A DNA stretch of 64,000 nucleotides from JBGAJN01 sp044224905 (GTDB lineage: Bacteria > Verrucomicrobiota > Verrucomicrobiia > Limisphaerales > JBGAJN01): assembly GCA_044224905.1 (NCBI GenBank), contig JBGAJN010000002.1, positions 992,001 to 1,056,000 on the forward strand. Reading direction: 5' to 3'. Both the position numbers and the translations under genes were made by a program. Under the pieces are notes generated by a model. That model worked only from the letters and a program-made list of their open reading frames with translations. It made no database searches and was not told the DNA's origin. This document shows, in pieces, positions 35,788 to 44,114 of this stretch (the stretch's first letter is position 1; each line of letters opens with the position of its first letter).

Positions 35788-37386
35788 TTATTCGTTCTTG
35801 GCTGCGGCTTTCTTTTTGCCTTTGCCCTTCTTCTTGCCATCACCTTCGTTGGGATAAGGCTTCACGTGAGCGCGCTCGGCCCACGCTTCCCACTTCGCGG
35901 CGAGCTCTTTCACTTTATCGGGTTGCGCTGCGGCGAGGTCGTGGAGTTCGGTGCGGTCGGTCTTCATGTCGTAGAGCTCCCATTTGCCGTTGCGACCGAA
36001 ACGCACGAGCTTCGAATCGCCCACGCGGATCGCGGCGTTGCCTTCGTGTTCCCAATAAAGCGCGTCGCGCTGGATCGGCTGGTTCGCGAATGCAGGCACG
36101 AGGCTGCGGCCTTCCATCGGGGTGATGGCGTGGCCTTTGAACTCCTGCGGATACTTGGCGCCCGAGACGTCCACGCACGTGGCCATCACGTCGATCAAGT
36201 GACCGGGTTGACGGCGCAGTTCGTTCTTCGCCGTGATCCCTTGTGGCCAATGCGCGATCAGTGGCGTGGCGATGCCGCCCTCGTGGTTGTAGTGCTTGAA
36301 CATTCGGAATGGCGTGTTCTCGACGAAGGCCCAGCTCTCGCCACAGAACCAATCGGACTTGCCCTGCGACGGATCGCCGATGGTCTTGCCGTTCGGACCG
36401 GACTCCGCGTTGCCGCCGTTGTCGGACATGAAAAGAATGAGCGTGTTGTCGAGCACGCCGCGCTGCTTCAGGCCGGCGACGAGATCGCCGACGGCTTTGT
36501 CCATGCGATGCACCACTGCGGCATACACGGCCATGATGTTGTCGAAACGATCCTGTTCGGCAGTCGGCACGTCGGCCCACGCTTTCACGTCCTTGGGTCG
36601 CGGTGATTTGGCCCAGGCCGGGTCGATGATGCCGAGTTCCTTCTGCTTAGCGTAACGGGCGTCACGGGTTGCGCCCCAGCCGGCTTTGTATTTGCCGCGG
36701 AACTTCGCGATGTCTTCCGCTGGCGCCTGCAACGAGAAGTGCGGCGCGTTGTAGCAAAGGTGCAGGTAGAACGGCTTCTTCTCCGCGAGCGCGTCATCGA
36801 TGAACTTCAAGCCGAAAGTCGTCCACAGGTCCGTGGAATACCAATTCGGCGGCAATCGTTTGTCGTCGTTGGCAACCTTCTCGCCGTTCAAATAAAGCTC
36901 CGCGCGCGGGTGCGTGGGGAAATAGAACCCGCCGGCCGCCGCGTTCAAGCTGCGATCAAATCCGCGTGTCCACGGCGCGACGCCGAAATTCTGGCCGACG
37001 TGCCATTTGCCGGACATCGCGGTGAAGTAGCCCGCCGGCTTCAGCACTTCGGCGATGGTTACGCACGAGTCGTTGAGGCGGCCGCGATAGCCCGGTTGGT
37101 TGTTGTCGGTGGTCATGTGGCCGATGCCGGCCTGATGCGAATAAAGTCCGGTGAGCAACGCCGCGCGCGTGGGGCAGCAGCGTGCCGTGTTGTAGAATTG
37201 CGTGAAGCGAAGACCATTCGCTGCGAGGGCGTCGAGGTTCGGCGTGGGAATCTCCGAGCCGTAGCACCCGAGATCCGAGAAGCCCATGTCATCAACGAGG
37301 ATGACGACGATGTTGGGTTTAATCGCTGCGTGCAGCGAAGTGCAGAGTGCGATGAAGACGCAAGCGAGGAGGGGATAACGTTTCAT
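35788..37386 (-). CDS. Sulfatase 14, bacterial arylsulfatase (AtsA-like) with lysine-rich tail
   Basis: A 532-residue secreted sulfatase (signal to about Ala21). Metal pair VDDMGFSD (32-33), formylglycine motif CCPTR at Cys70, GKWHVGQNFG and MSDNGGNAE. The run NTARCCPTRAALLTG, with YSHQAGIGHM after it, is the pattern of classical bacterial arylsulfatases such as AtsA. It ends in a strongly basic tail (GDGKKKGKGKKKAAAKNE). ATG 37384-37386 is chosen; the open frame to 37794 is Arg/Gln-rich antisense-like sequence overlapping sulfatase 15. Confidence 0.92.
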   Translation of the reverse strand: MKRYPLLACVFIALCTSLHAAIKPNIVVILVDDMGFSDLGCYGSEIPTPNLDALAANGLRFTQFYNTARCCPTRAALLTGLYSHQAGIGHMTTDNNQPGYRGRLNDSCVTIAEVLKPAGYFTAMSGKWHVGQNFGVAPWTRGFDRSLNAAAGGFYFPTHPRAELYLNGEKVANDDKRLPPNWYSTDLWTTFGLKFIDDALAEKKPFYLHLCYNAPHFSLQAPAEDIAKFRGKYKAGWGATRDARYAKQKELGIIDPAWAKSPRPKDVKAWADVPTAEQDRFDNIMAVYAAVVHRMDKAVGDLVAGLKQRGVLDNTLILFMSDNGGNAESGPNGKTIGDPSQGKSDWFCGESWAFVENTPFRMFKHYNHEGGIATPLIAHWPQGITAKNELRRQPGHLIDVMATCVDVSGAKYPQEFKGHAITPMEGRSLVPAFANQPIQRDALYWEHEGNAAIRVGDSKLVRFGRNGKWELYDMKTDRTELHDLAAAQPDKVKELAAKWEAWAERAHVKPYPNEGDGKKKGKGKKKAAAKNE

Positions 37387-37400
37387 GGTTGTTCTTAAAT

Positions 37401-39140
37401 CTATTCTTTGGCGTTCTTTGACTTGGCTGGGGAATCCATTTCTTCCTTGGTCCAGAACCCGTTGCCATTTCGATCCAACTCTTTGAAGCGGCGCGTGAGT
37501 GTTGGTACGGTCGAGCCGGTGCGGCCGGCGAGGAACTCTTCCAAGGTCACGCGACCGTCTTTGTCCTTGTCGCGTAGTTCGAACAGCGTCAGCGATTTTT
37601 CGCGCTGCCCGTCGCCGTCCGCCGCCTTCGCTGCGCTTTTGGCGCTGTTCTTTCCTTTGCCTTTGCGATTGGCCTTGTCCTTGGGCGACTTCGATGGACC
37701 GGGTTTGCCTTCCAAGTAGTAGTCGAAGTAGTCGGAGGCTTGCTTGCTTGAATTCATATAGTCGAGTCCCGCGGGGATCAAGGTTTTGCTCCATTGCTCC
37801 AACTTCGGTCGCAAGCTCTGCACGAGTTCAGGCCGCTGCGCCAGCTGATCGTGATGCTCTTCGGGATCGGTCGCGAGATTGAACAAGTATTGGCGCTTGC
37901 CGGCGACTAAGAGTTTCCAATCGCCCTGACGAACGGCGAACTGTCCACCCCAACGCCAGAAGAGAACGTCGTGAGGCGCGGCGGAATCTTTGCCGGTCAG
38001 ATATGGCATCAAGTTCGTGCCGTCGAGCGCAGGATCGTTTGGCAGGCCCGCGAGCGCATTCGCCGTGGCGGCTACATCGAGCGAGATCACTGGCTTCGAA
38101 AAGACCTGTCCGCCGGGAATCACTCCCTTCCAGTGCACCAGGAAGGGGACGCGGATACCGCCCTCGGTCAACATGCCTTTCTCGCCGTTCATCGGATCGT
38201 TGAGCGAACCGTCCCAGCTGTTCCAGCCGCTTGGCGTCCCGGGCTTCAGCGTTTTCAGACCGCTGCTATCGGTCACAAATTCGTGCGGCATCATTTTTAA
38301 AGGCGCGCCGTTGTCGGCGATGACAAAGATCAAGGTGTTCTCCTCCAGCCCGTTTTTCCGCAGCGTGTCCATGATCTTGCCGATGCCGTCATCGATGCAT
38401 GAAATGGCGCCCAACGCCTTGCGTCGCTCAACCGGCATCGGGCCGGGAAAACGATCGAGATATTTTTGCGGCGCATCCAGTGGCACATGGGGACCGCGAA
38501 ACGCGAGGTAGAAAAAGAACGGCTGCGTCTTGAAGCGATTGATGAACGTGCAGGCAAAGTCCGCGATCATCTCGAGATGATAGGTGCCGCCCTTTTGCAC
38601 CTGCGGCTCGAGGTCGTTGCCCGTGAGGTCCATGTTCCAGTGGCCGGCGGCAGCGCTGTGTTTGTGGAAGGACTTGTCGAATCCCAGCTTTGCCAACGCG
38701 GCACTGTCGTCGCTGCCAAGATGCGTTTTGCCCGCCATGCCGGTGGCGTAACCCGCCGCTTTCATCCGCTTCGGCAGATTGTTCAATGCGCGAAAGCGTT
38801 CGAGCAATGCAGGGTCCGACTCCAGCATGCCGTTGTGATCCATGCCATACTTCCCCTGATACTGCCCGCCGATCACTCCGCAGCGCGAAGGCGAGCATTG
38901 CGGTGCGGTTACGTAACCGCTCGTCATGCGCACTCCGCCGGTTGCGAGCGCGTCCAAGTTCGGCGTCTTCACGTCCGCCATGATGCCCATGCAGCCCAGA
39001 TCGGCGTAACCGTGGTCGTCAGTGTAGATGACAATAATGTTCGGCTTCCGCCCTTGTGTTTCAGCGGCGACGAGCGGTTGGCTGATTGGCGCGATCGAGA
39101 GGAACAAGAGGCCCAGCGTTGCAATCGTTTGATATTTCAT
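37401..39140 (-). CDS. Sulfatase 15, arylsulfatase-like with two C-terminal EF-hands
   Basis: A 579-residue secreted sulfatase (signal to about Ala26). Metal pair TDDHGYAD (41-42), formylglycine motif CSPSR at Cys82, AGKTHLG in place of GKWHLG (Trp replaced by Thr, Lys and His kept), and IADNGAPL. The catalytic part is related to sulfatases 4 and 5. A basic linker (KGKGKNSAKSAAK) leads to two EF-hand loops, DKDKDGRVTLEE (524-535) and DRNGNGFWTKEE (556-567). The second loop has Gly where position 5 normally has Asp, so its Ca2+ affinity may be lower. ATG 39138-39140; 17 bp after sulfatase 16. Confidence 0.91.
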   Translation of the reverse strand: MKYQTIATLGLLFLSIAPISQPLVAAETQGRKPNIIVIYTDDHGYADLGCMGIMADVKTPNLDALATGGVRMTSGYVTAPQCSPSRCGVIGGQYQGKYGMDHNGMLESDPALLERFRALNNLPKRMKAAGYATGMAGKTHLGSDDSAALAKLGFDKSFHKHSAAAGHWNMDLTGNDLEPQVQKGGTYHLEMIADFACTFINRFKTQPFFFYLAFRGPHVPLDAPQKYLDRFPGPMPVERRKALGAISCIDDGIGKIMDTLRKNGLEENTLIFVIADNGAPLKMMPHEFVTDSSGLKTLKPGTPSGWNSWDGSLNDPMNGEKGMLTEGGIRVPFLVHWKGVIPGGQVFSKPVISLDVAATANALAGLPNDPALDGTNLMPYLTGKDSAAPHDVLFWRWGGQFAVRQGDWKLLVAGKRQYLFNLATDPEEHHDQLAQRPELVQSLRPKLEQWSKTLIPAGLDYMNSSKQASDYFDYYLEGKPGPSKSPKDKANRKGKGKNSAKSAAKAADGDGQREKSLTLFELRDKDKDGRVTLEEFLAGRTGSTVPTLTRRFKELDRNGNGFWTKEEMDSPAKSKNAKE

Positions 39141-39157
39141 GGGTTCAAAGGGCCAAC

Positions 39158-40546
39158 TCAGTTTTCGCGCACCGCGTATTTTGCGTCCAAGGTCTCGCCG
39201 TTCTGCGGATACCATTCCTTCAAGAGCCGTCGGTGTTCGGTGAGCACTGGAGCAAAAGCGGGATCGAGGGCGAGATTCTTCATTTCACCGGGATCGCTGA
39301 CCATGTCCGTCAACATTTCGCGTCGTGCGCCGGTGGCGTAGACGACGTATTTGTAGCGTGCGGAACGAAGCATCCGGCTCTGGCCGTTCTCGACGACGAG
39401 CGTGTCGCGCCATGAAGACGACGTGCTCCCTTCGGCCAGCGCGCGCACGCTGCGGCCACGCGCCGTCGCGGGCACGGGGACGCCGGCAAAGTCGCACATC
39501 GTGGGAATGAGATCGATGCCGGTCGAAACGAGATGCTCCTTGTTCACGAGTCCTGGCTTGGTAACGCCTTTCCAACTGACGATGAACGGCACGCGCGTCG
39601 CCTCGTCGTAGAGAACCGACTTGTGTTCGAGGCGGTGCGAAGCGTCCATGTCGCCGTGATCGCTCGTGAACATGATGAGCGTGTTTTTCTCCAGACCCGA
39701 TTCGCGCAGTGCGGTGAGCACGACGCCAATCTGACTGTCCACGAGTTCCGTCAACCGCGCGTAAGTCCAGCGATGCATCCGCCATTGCTCATCGGTCCAG
39801 TGCGTACGGACGAACGTGCGAAAGGCGCGTTCATCCGCAGCCAGGATGGACTCCGGCTCTCCGGCAGGGACGGCGTAATTCGCCGGCAGCGGCGGGCAGA
39901 CCTTCGCGAAGAATTCTTCGCGCGACATTCCCGGCGGCAACTCCATCGCCTTTTTCATCGGAGCTGGTCCGGCAGCCTTTCGTTTGCTGGCAGCGGTGAT
40001 GGCCATGTAACAGATGTCGTGCGGGTTGATGAACGAGGCGACCATCAAGAACGGTCGGTCGTGCGGTTGCCTCAGGAAGGTGGCACAGGTTTCCGCCAGT
40101 TTCGGCCCGCTGTCCTTCGCGATTTCCTTGAAGCCCGCGGCCTCGATCGTCATGGGGACATGCTGCTTGCCGCCATAGACCGTTTCGTAACCGGCCTTGG
40201 CGAAAATCTGTCCCATCGCGTTTTGCACCAACTCCGCCGGCACTTTGGACTTCCGCATGTCCTCGTTGGTTTCCATTCCGATCCGGCTCGGCAAGGCGCC
40301 CGTCAACATGCTGAAGCGCGACGGCACGCAGACCGGATCAGCGCAGTAGGAAAGGGAAAACCGCGCGCCCGATGCCGCGAGGCTGTCCATCATTGGCGTC
40401 TTCAAATACGGATTCCCCGCACAACTCATCATCTCCGCGAACTGCTGATCGACGATGATTAGAAGAATGTTCGGCTTGGAAGCAGGTGCTGCCAACGACG
40501 AATGCAGAACGATGAGCGACGAGAGAAATGTGAAGATCAGCTTCAT
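39158..40546 (-). CDS. Sulfatase 16, choline-sulfatase-like, DQQ metal site
   Basis: A 462-residue secreted sulfatase (signal to about Ala20). The first metal motif is VDQQFAEMM (Asp33-Gln34) rather than Asp-Asp, as in choline sulfatases and related phosphonate monoester hydrolases. The formylglycine motif is CVPSR (Cys73), the loop is GGKQHVP, and TSDHGDMDASH is the later metal motif. The spacing LSYCADPVCVPSR also matches the choline-sulfatase/glucosamine-sulfatase group. Its ATG overlaps the stop of sulfatase 17 as ATGA. The substrate could be a sulfated sugar rather than choline sulfate, given the context. Confidence 0.9.
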   Translation of the reverse strand: MKLIFTFLSSLIVLHSSLAAPASKPNILLIIVDQQFAEMMSCAGNPYLKTPMMDSLAASGARFSLSYCADPVCVPSRFSMLTGALPSRIGMETNEDMRKSKVPAELVQNAMGQIFAKAGYETVYGGKQHVPMTIEAAGFKEIAKDSGPKLAETCATFLRQPHDRPFLMVASFINPHDICYMAITAASKRKAAGPAPMKKAMELPPGMSREEFFAKVCPPLPANYAVPAGEPESILAADERAFRTFVRTHWTDEQWRMHRWTYARLTELVDSQIGVVLTALRESGLEKNTLIMFTSDHGDMDASHRLEHKSVLYDEATRVPFIVSWKGVTKPGLVNKEHLVSTGIDLIPTMCDFAGVPVPATARGRSVRALAEGSTSSSWRDTLVVENGQSRMLRSARYKYVVYATGARREMLTDMVSDPGEMKNLALDPAFAPVLTEHRRLLKEWYPQNGETLDAKYAVREN

Positions 40547-41997
40547 CGATCGCTTTTGCGTTGGGCCTTCTTCTTTTTCTTCTCGGGCGGGTTATTGGCT
40601 GAGGCGTCGGGCTTCACGGGTTGCGTGGACGCCGGATCGGTGAGCAGGCGCGGTTCGCTGAAAAGGGTTTGCTTGTCGCCTTGCTCGCGCATCCAGGCCT
40701 CCAAGCGGACGCGCATGGAACTCACGCGCTCGGCTTGCGCGGGGTCGGTGGCGAGGTTGTGCAACTCGGCCGGGTCGGAGCGGAGGTCGTAGAGTTCAAC
40801 CGCCGGACGTTGGTGGTAGCTCTTCACGATAGCGGCGGCGGCGGCGTTGGTCTTTGCTTTCTCATACCAAGAAGTCCAATAGGGGAGTCCGCTCCGCACG
40901 TTGGGCGATTTGTCGATGTGCGTGGTGTGCGCGAACTCGGGGTGCAAGTTGAGAATGAATTTCCAATCGCCGTCGCGTAGTGCACGGATGGGATAAACGT
41001 TCATCGAGCCGTCGCCGCTGTGCGTGGTGAAGATAACGTCGCGGTGCGTGGACTTCTCGCCGCGCAGCACCGGGAGGAACGAGCGTCCATCGATGTCCGC
41101 GGGCACCGTCCCGCCGACCACCTCGATCAACGTGGGCCAGAGATCGATCCACTGCACCTGTGCGCCGGTGCGTGTGCCAGGCTTGATGACGCCGGGCCAC
41201 GCTGCGAGGAACGGCACGCGGATGCCGGTGTCGTAGAGGTTCCACTTGCCGAACGGCCACTGCGCGCCGTGATCGCTGGTGTAAATGAAGAGCGTGTTCG
41301 CCGGATCGAAATGCTTTTTCGCGAGCTCGAGCACGGCACCGAGTTCGGTGTCGGCCTTGGTGACGCTGGTGTAGTAACGGGCGCGGCTTTCCCGCGTCTC
41401 GCGGGTATCCACGAAATTCACGGGCAAGGTCACCTTCGCGGGGTCGTAACCCGCGACGTCGCTCCAGGGCACGTGTGGATTGTGCGAACCGACGAACAAG
41501 CAGAGCGGTTTCGAGGCGTCGCGCTCTTTCAGAAATTTGCCGACCACTGCCGCATCATTCTCGGCGTCGAATACGTCGAAACCATGGCGGGCCACATCTT
41601 TTCCGCCGTGCGCAACCTTGCCGAACGCCGCGGTCTGATAACCAAGCTTGCGCATCACGTCGGGTAAAGACGCCACGCCGTCGTGCTTGAACGTGTGGTT
41701 GTTCTCCGCACCGTTGCGTGCGGGCATCAGGCCGGTAAGCATCGCCGCGCGGCTCGGCGCACAAGATGGCGACGCAATGAATGCGTGCGTGAAGGTCATC
41801 CCCGTATCCGCGAGTCGCTGCATGTTGGGCGTGCGGACATCGGTCGAGCCGTAGGGCGTAGAATCGAGCATCCCGTGGTCGTCGGAGAGGAAGACGACGA
41901 TGGTGGGCTTCCCCGCTGCAAGCACGTGGCCGCACAGAGCGCAAAGCAGCGCGATGACAAACGCGAAGGTCTTCACGGCAGAATGCGAGCGGTTCAC
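40543..41997 (-). CDS. Sulfatase 17, heparan-N-sulfatase-like with lysine-rich tail
   Basis: A 484-residue secreted sulfatase with a predicted GTG start (41995-41997) that overlaps the stop of sulfatase 18 as GTGA. Signal to about Ala28. Metal pair SDDHGMLD (39-40), formylglycine motif CAPSR at Cys79, GKVAHGGKD instead of GKWHLG, SHNPHVPWS and TSDHGAQWPFGK. This pattern is that of heparan-N-sulfatase (sulfamidase)-type proteins, which include bacterial O-sulfatases as well. The C terminus is polycationic (PPEKKKKKAQRKSDR). It is in a coupled pair-of-pairs with sulfatases 16 and 18. Confidence 0.91.
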   Translation of the reverse strand: MNRSHSAVKTFAFVIALLCALCGHVLAAGKPTIVVFLSDDHGMLDSTPYGSTDVRTPNMQRLADTGMTFTHAFIASPSCAPSRAAMLTGLMPARNGAENNHTFKHDGVASLPDVMRKLGYQTAAFGKVAHGGKDVARHGFDVFDAENDAAVVGKFLKERDASKPLCLFVGSHNPHVPWSDVAGYDPAKVTLPVNFVDTRETRESRARYYTSVTKADTELGAVLELAKKHFDPANTLFIYTSDHGAQWPFGKWNLYDTGIRVPFLAAWPGVIKPGTRTGAQVQWIDLWPTLIEVVGGTVPADIDGRSFLPVLRGEKSTHRDVIFTTHSGDGSMNVYPIRALRDGDWKFILNLHPEFAHTTHIDKSPNVRSGLPYWTSWYEKAKTNAAAAAIVKSYHQRPAVELYDLRSDPAELHNLATDPAQAERVSSMRVRLEAWMREQGDKQTLFSEPRLLTDPASTQPVKPDASANNPPEKKKKKAQRKSDR

Positions 41998-44111
41998 TGC
42001 GCAACCTTCACGTTGCGGAAGCCCGCGGTGTCGCCGAACACGAGGAAGGTGGCGCTGGTTTTCTTTTCAGCGAGCACGGCGTGGGTTCCCTTCGCGATGA
42101 TGTCGTTCACCTGCGCAGTGGCTTCGTTTCCCTTGAAGGTGATGCGGACGGGATACCACTGGTTCGCAGCGAGCTTGAGTGGTTTCTTCGCGAGCGGTTC
42201 AACGGCCTCTTTCGCTTCGCCATGTGAAGGGTTCTTCGCGATTTCAATCGACGTGCGCGAAATCACGAAGCGGAAGCTGCCTTTCTTGTCACCCCAATCG
42301 ACGCGCACCGAGGTGCGGTTGGCGCCTTTGAAATTGATTTCGAAATCAATCGTTCCGTCGGTGATCGCCAGCGGTGTGCGCAAACTGGCGGCTTGCTCTT
42401 GTTTGCCCTTCTGCGTGCCCCACAGACCGCCTTGTTTCGGTTGCCACTCGCCGCTCGACGCTATCCACGGTTTGCCGGGGATGGCGGAGAGAGATTCGTT
42501 CAAAACCACTGTGCCTCCAAGTGGAGTGAGGGAAGCGACCTGGACGACCGCGGGCTTCACGTCAGCGGGCGGGAGTTCGCGACTGTAGCCGCCATCGCGG
42601 TAACGGTTCAGCAACGCACGGAGTTCAGCGACGATCTCGGGATGCTGCGCGCTCACGTCTTTCGTTTCGGACGGATCTTCCTTCGTGTTGTAGAGCTGCG
42701 AACGATATTGGTCCGCGTGGGCCTTGCGCGCGCCGGCTTTGATTTCATCGACCGGTTCGCCTTCGATCCACTTCCATTGTCCTTTGCGCAATGCGAACAC
42801 GCCGTCGGCGCTGTGGACGATCATGTCGTCGCGGATCGGTTTCGACGGCTCGCCGAGAATGGCGGGGAGGAAACTGCGACTGTCCTCGGCAGCCTTTGCG
42901 GCGGCAGGTAATTCTTCGCCCACGATCGCTGCCGTGGTTGCGAGAATGTCCGCGAGGCTGACCATCTCCTTGGACGTCGAGCCAGGCGCGGCCTTGCCGG
43001 GCCAGCGCACGATGAGTGGCACTTTGAAGCCGCCTTCCCACACGTCGTGTTTGCCGCCGCGCAGTTCGCCGTTCACGCGCAGGCCGGCCTTGAACGCGGT
43101 GGTCTGCAGCAGTCTCTCCGTATCGGGCTTGAAGACGCCGCCGTTGTCGCTGGAGAAAATCACGAGTGTGTCCTTGGCGACGCCGAGCTTGTCGAGTGTG
43201 TCGAGCACGCGGCCAACGCTGCGATCGAGTTCGTGAATCCAGTCGCCGTAGAGTCCGGCTTTGCTCTGGCCCGCGATGTCCTTGTCCGGTGTGACGGGGT
43301 TGTGCACCGCGACGGGCGTGAAGTAGAGGAAGAACGGTTTGTCCTTCGGCTGCTGTGCGATCCACGTCGTCGCTTTGTCGGTGAGCACCTTCATCACGCG
43401 CTCGTTTTTGCGACGCGGAGCGTCGAGGGCGAGGATCTGCTTTCCCTTGCCGTTGCCATTCTCCATGTCCTCGGGGCCGTAGGTCGCTTTGAAATCATCC
43501 GAGTCCGGCACGGGCCCGGCGATTTTCATGTTCGCGGGAATCTTTCCGTTGCGGAGTCCGTAAACGAAACGGTTCTCGACGAACACGCCCGTGAGATCGC
43601 CGTGATTGCTCGGCACGCCGAAGTGATATTCGAAACCAATGTCGAGCGGGCCGGGGGAAAGTTCGGCGGAGTAATCGGGACGCCACTTCGGCGAGTCGTC
43701 CGCGGTGCCGTAGCCGAGGTGCCATTTGCCCACGGCCGCCGTCGCGTAGCCGTGCTTCTTGAGCATCGACGCCATGTTCAAGCGGTTCGTCTCGATGTGC
43801 AGCGGCGCGAACGTGCTCAGCACCTCGTGCTTCAACGACGTGCGCCAGCAATAGCGCCCCGTCATGACCGAGTAGCGCGTGGGCGAACACACCGACGACG
43901 TGGTGTTGCCATCCGTGAAGCGGCGGCCTTCCTTCGCGAGACGATCGATGTTCGGCGTCTTCACCAGCGCGGGATTCGCTCCGTAGCAACCGGCGCTGCC
44001 GTAGCCGTAGTCGTCGGAGAGAATGACGATGATGTTGGGCAGGCGACTGGCGGCCGAGGCCTGGCTGCAAAGTATGCCAAGGGACGCGATGAGGACGACG
44101 AGGTGTTTCAT
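41994..44111 (-). CDS. Sulfatase 18 with C-terminal LamG/DUF1080-like domain
   Basis: The longest sulfatase in the window, 705 residues (signal to about Ala21). Metal pair SDDYGYGS (33-34), formylglycine motif CSPTR at Cys75, AVGKWHLGYG and SSDNGGVF define an arylsulfatase A-like catalytic domain. Residues from about 528 to 705 form a separate beta-sandwich (VVLNESLSA... ITDGTIDFEINFKG... WYPVRITFKGNEATAQVND... GFRNVKVAQ) with the same strand pattern as the small secreted LamG/DUF1080-like proteins of the cluster, likely a carbohydrate-binding module. It follows the NHL-repeat gene by 3 bp and overlaps sulfatase 17 by GTGA. Confidence 0.91.
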   Translation of the reverse strand: MKHLVVLIASLGILCSQASAASRLPNIIVILSDDYGYGSAGCYGANPALVKTPNIDRLAKEGRRFTDGNTTSSVCSPTRYSVMTGRYCWRTSLKHEVLSTFAPLHIETNRLNMASMLKKHGYATAAVGKWHLGYGTADDSPKWRPDYSAELSPGPLDIGFEYHFGVPSNHGDLTGVFVENRFVYGLRNGKIPANMKIAGPVPDSDDFKATYGPEDMENGNGKGKQILALDAPRRKNERVMKVLTDKATTWIAQQPKDKPFFLYFTPVAVHNPVTPDKDIAGQSKAGLYGDWIHELDRSVGRVLDTLDKLGVAKDTLVIFSSDNGGVFKPDTERLLQTTAFKAGLRVNGELRGGKHDVWEGGFKVPLIVRWPGKAAPGSTSKEMVSLADILATTAAIVGEELPAAAKAAEDSRSFLPAILGEPSKPIRDDMIVHSADGVFALRKGQWKWIEGEPVDEIKAGARKAHADQYRSQLYNTKEDPSETKDVSAQHPEIVAELRALLNRYRDGGYSRELPPADVKPAVVQVASLTPLGGTVVLNESLSAIPGKPWIASSGEWQPKQGGLWGTQKGKQEQAASLRTPLAITDGTIDFEINFKGANRTSVRVDWGDKKGSFRFVISRTSIEIAKNPSHGEAKEAVEPLAKKPLKLAANQWYPVRITFKGNEATAQVNDIIAKGTHAVLAEKKTSATFLVFGDTAGFRNVKVAQ

Positions 44112-44114
44112 AAA

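Noticed and set aside
37387..37794. 136-residue N-terminal extension of sulfatase 14
   Set aside because: The upstream part is Arg/Gln-rich and overlaps sulfatase 15; a normal signal peptide begins at the ATG at 37386.
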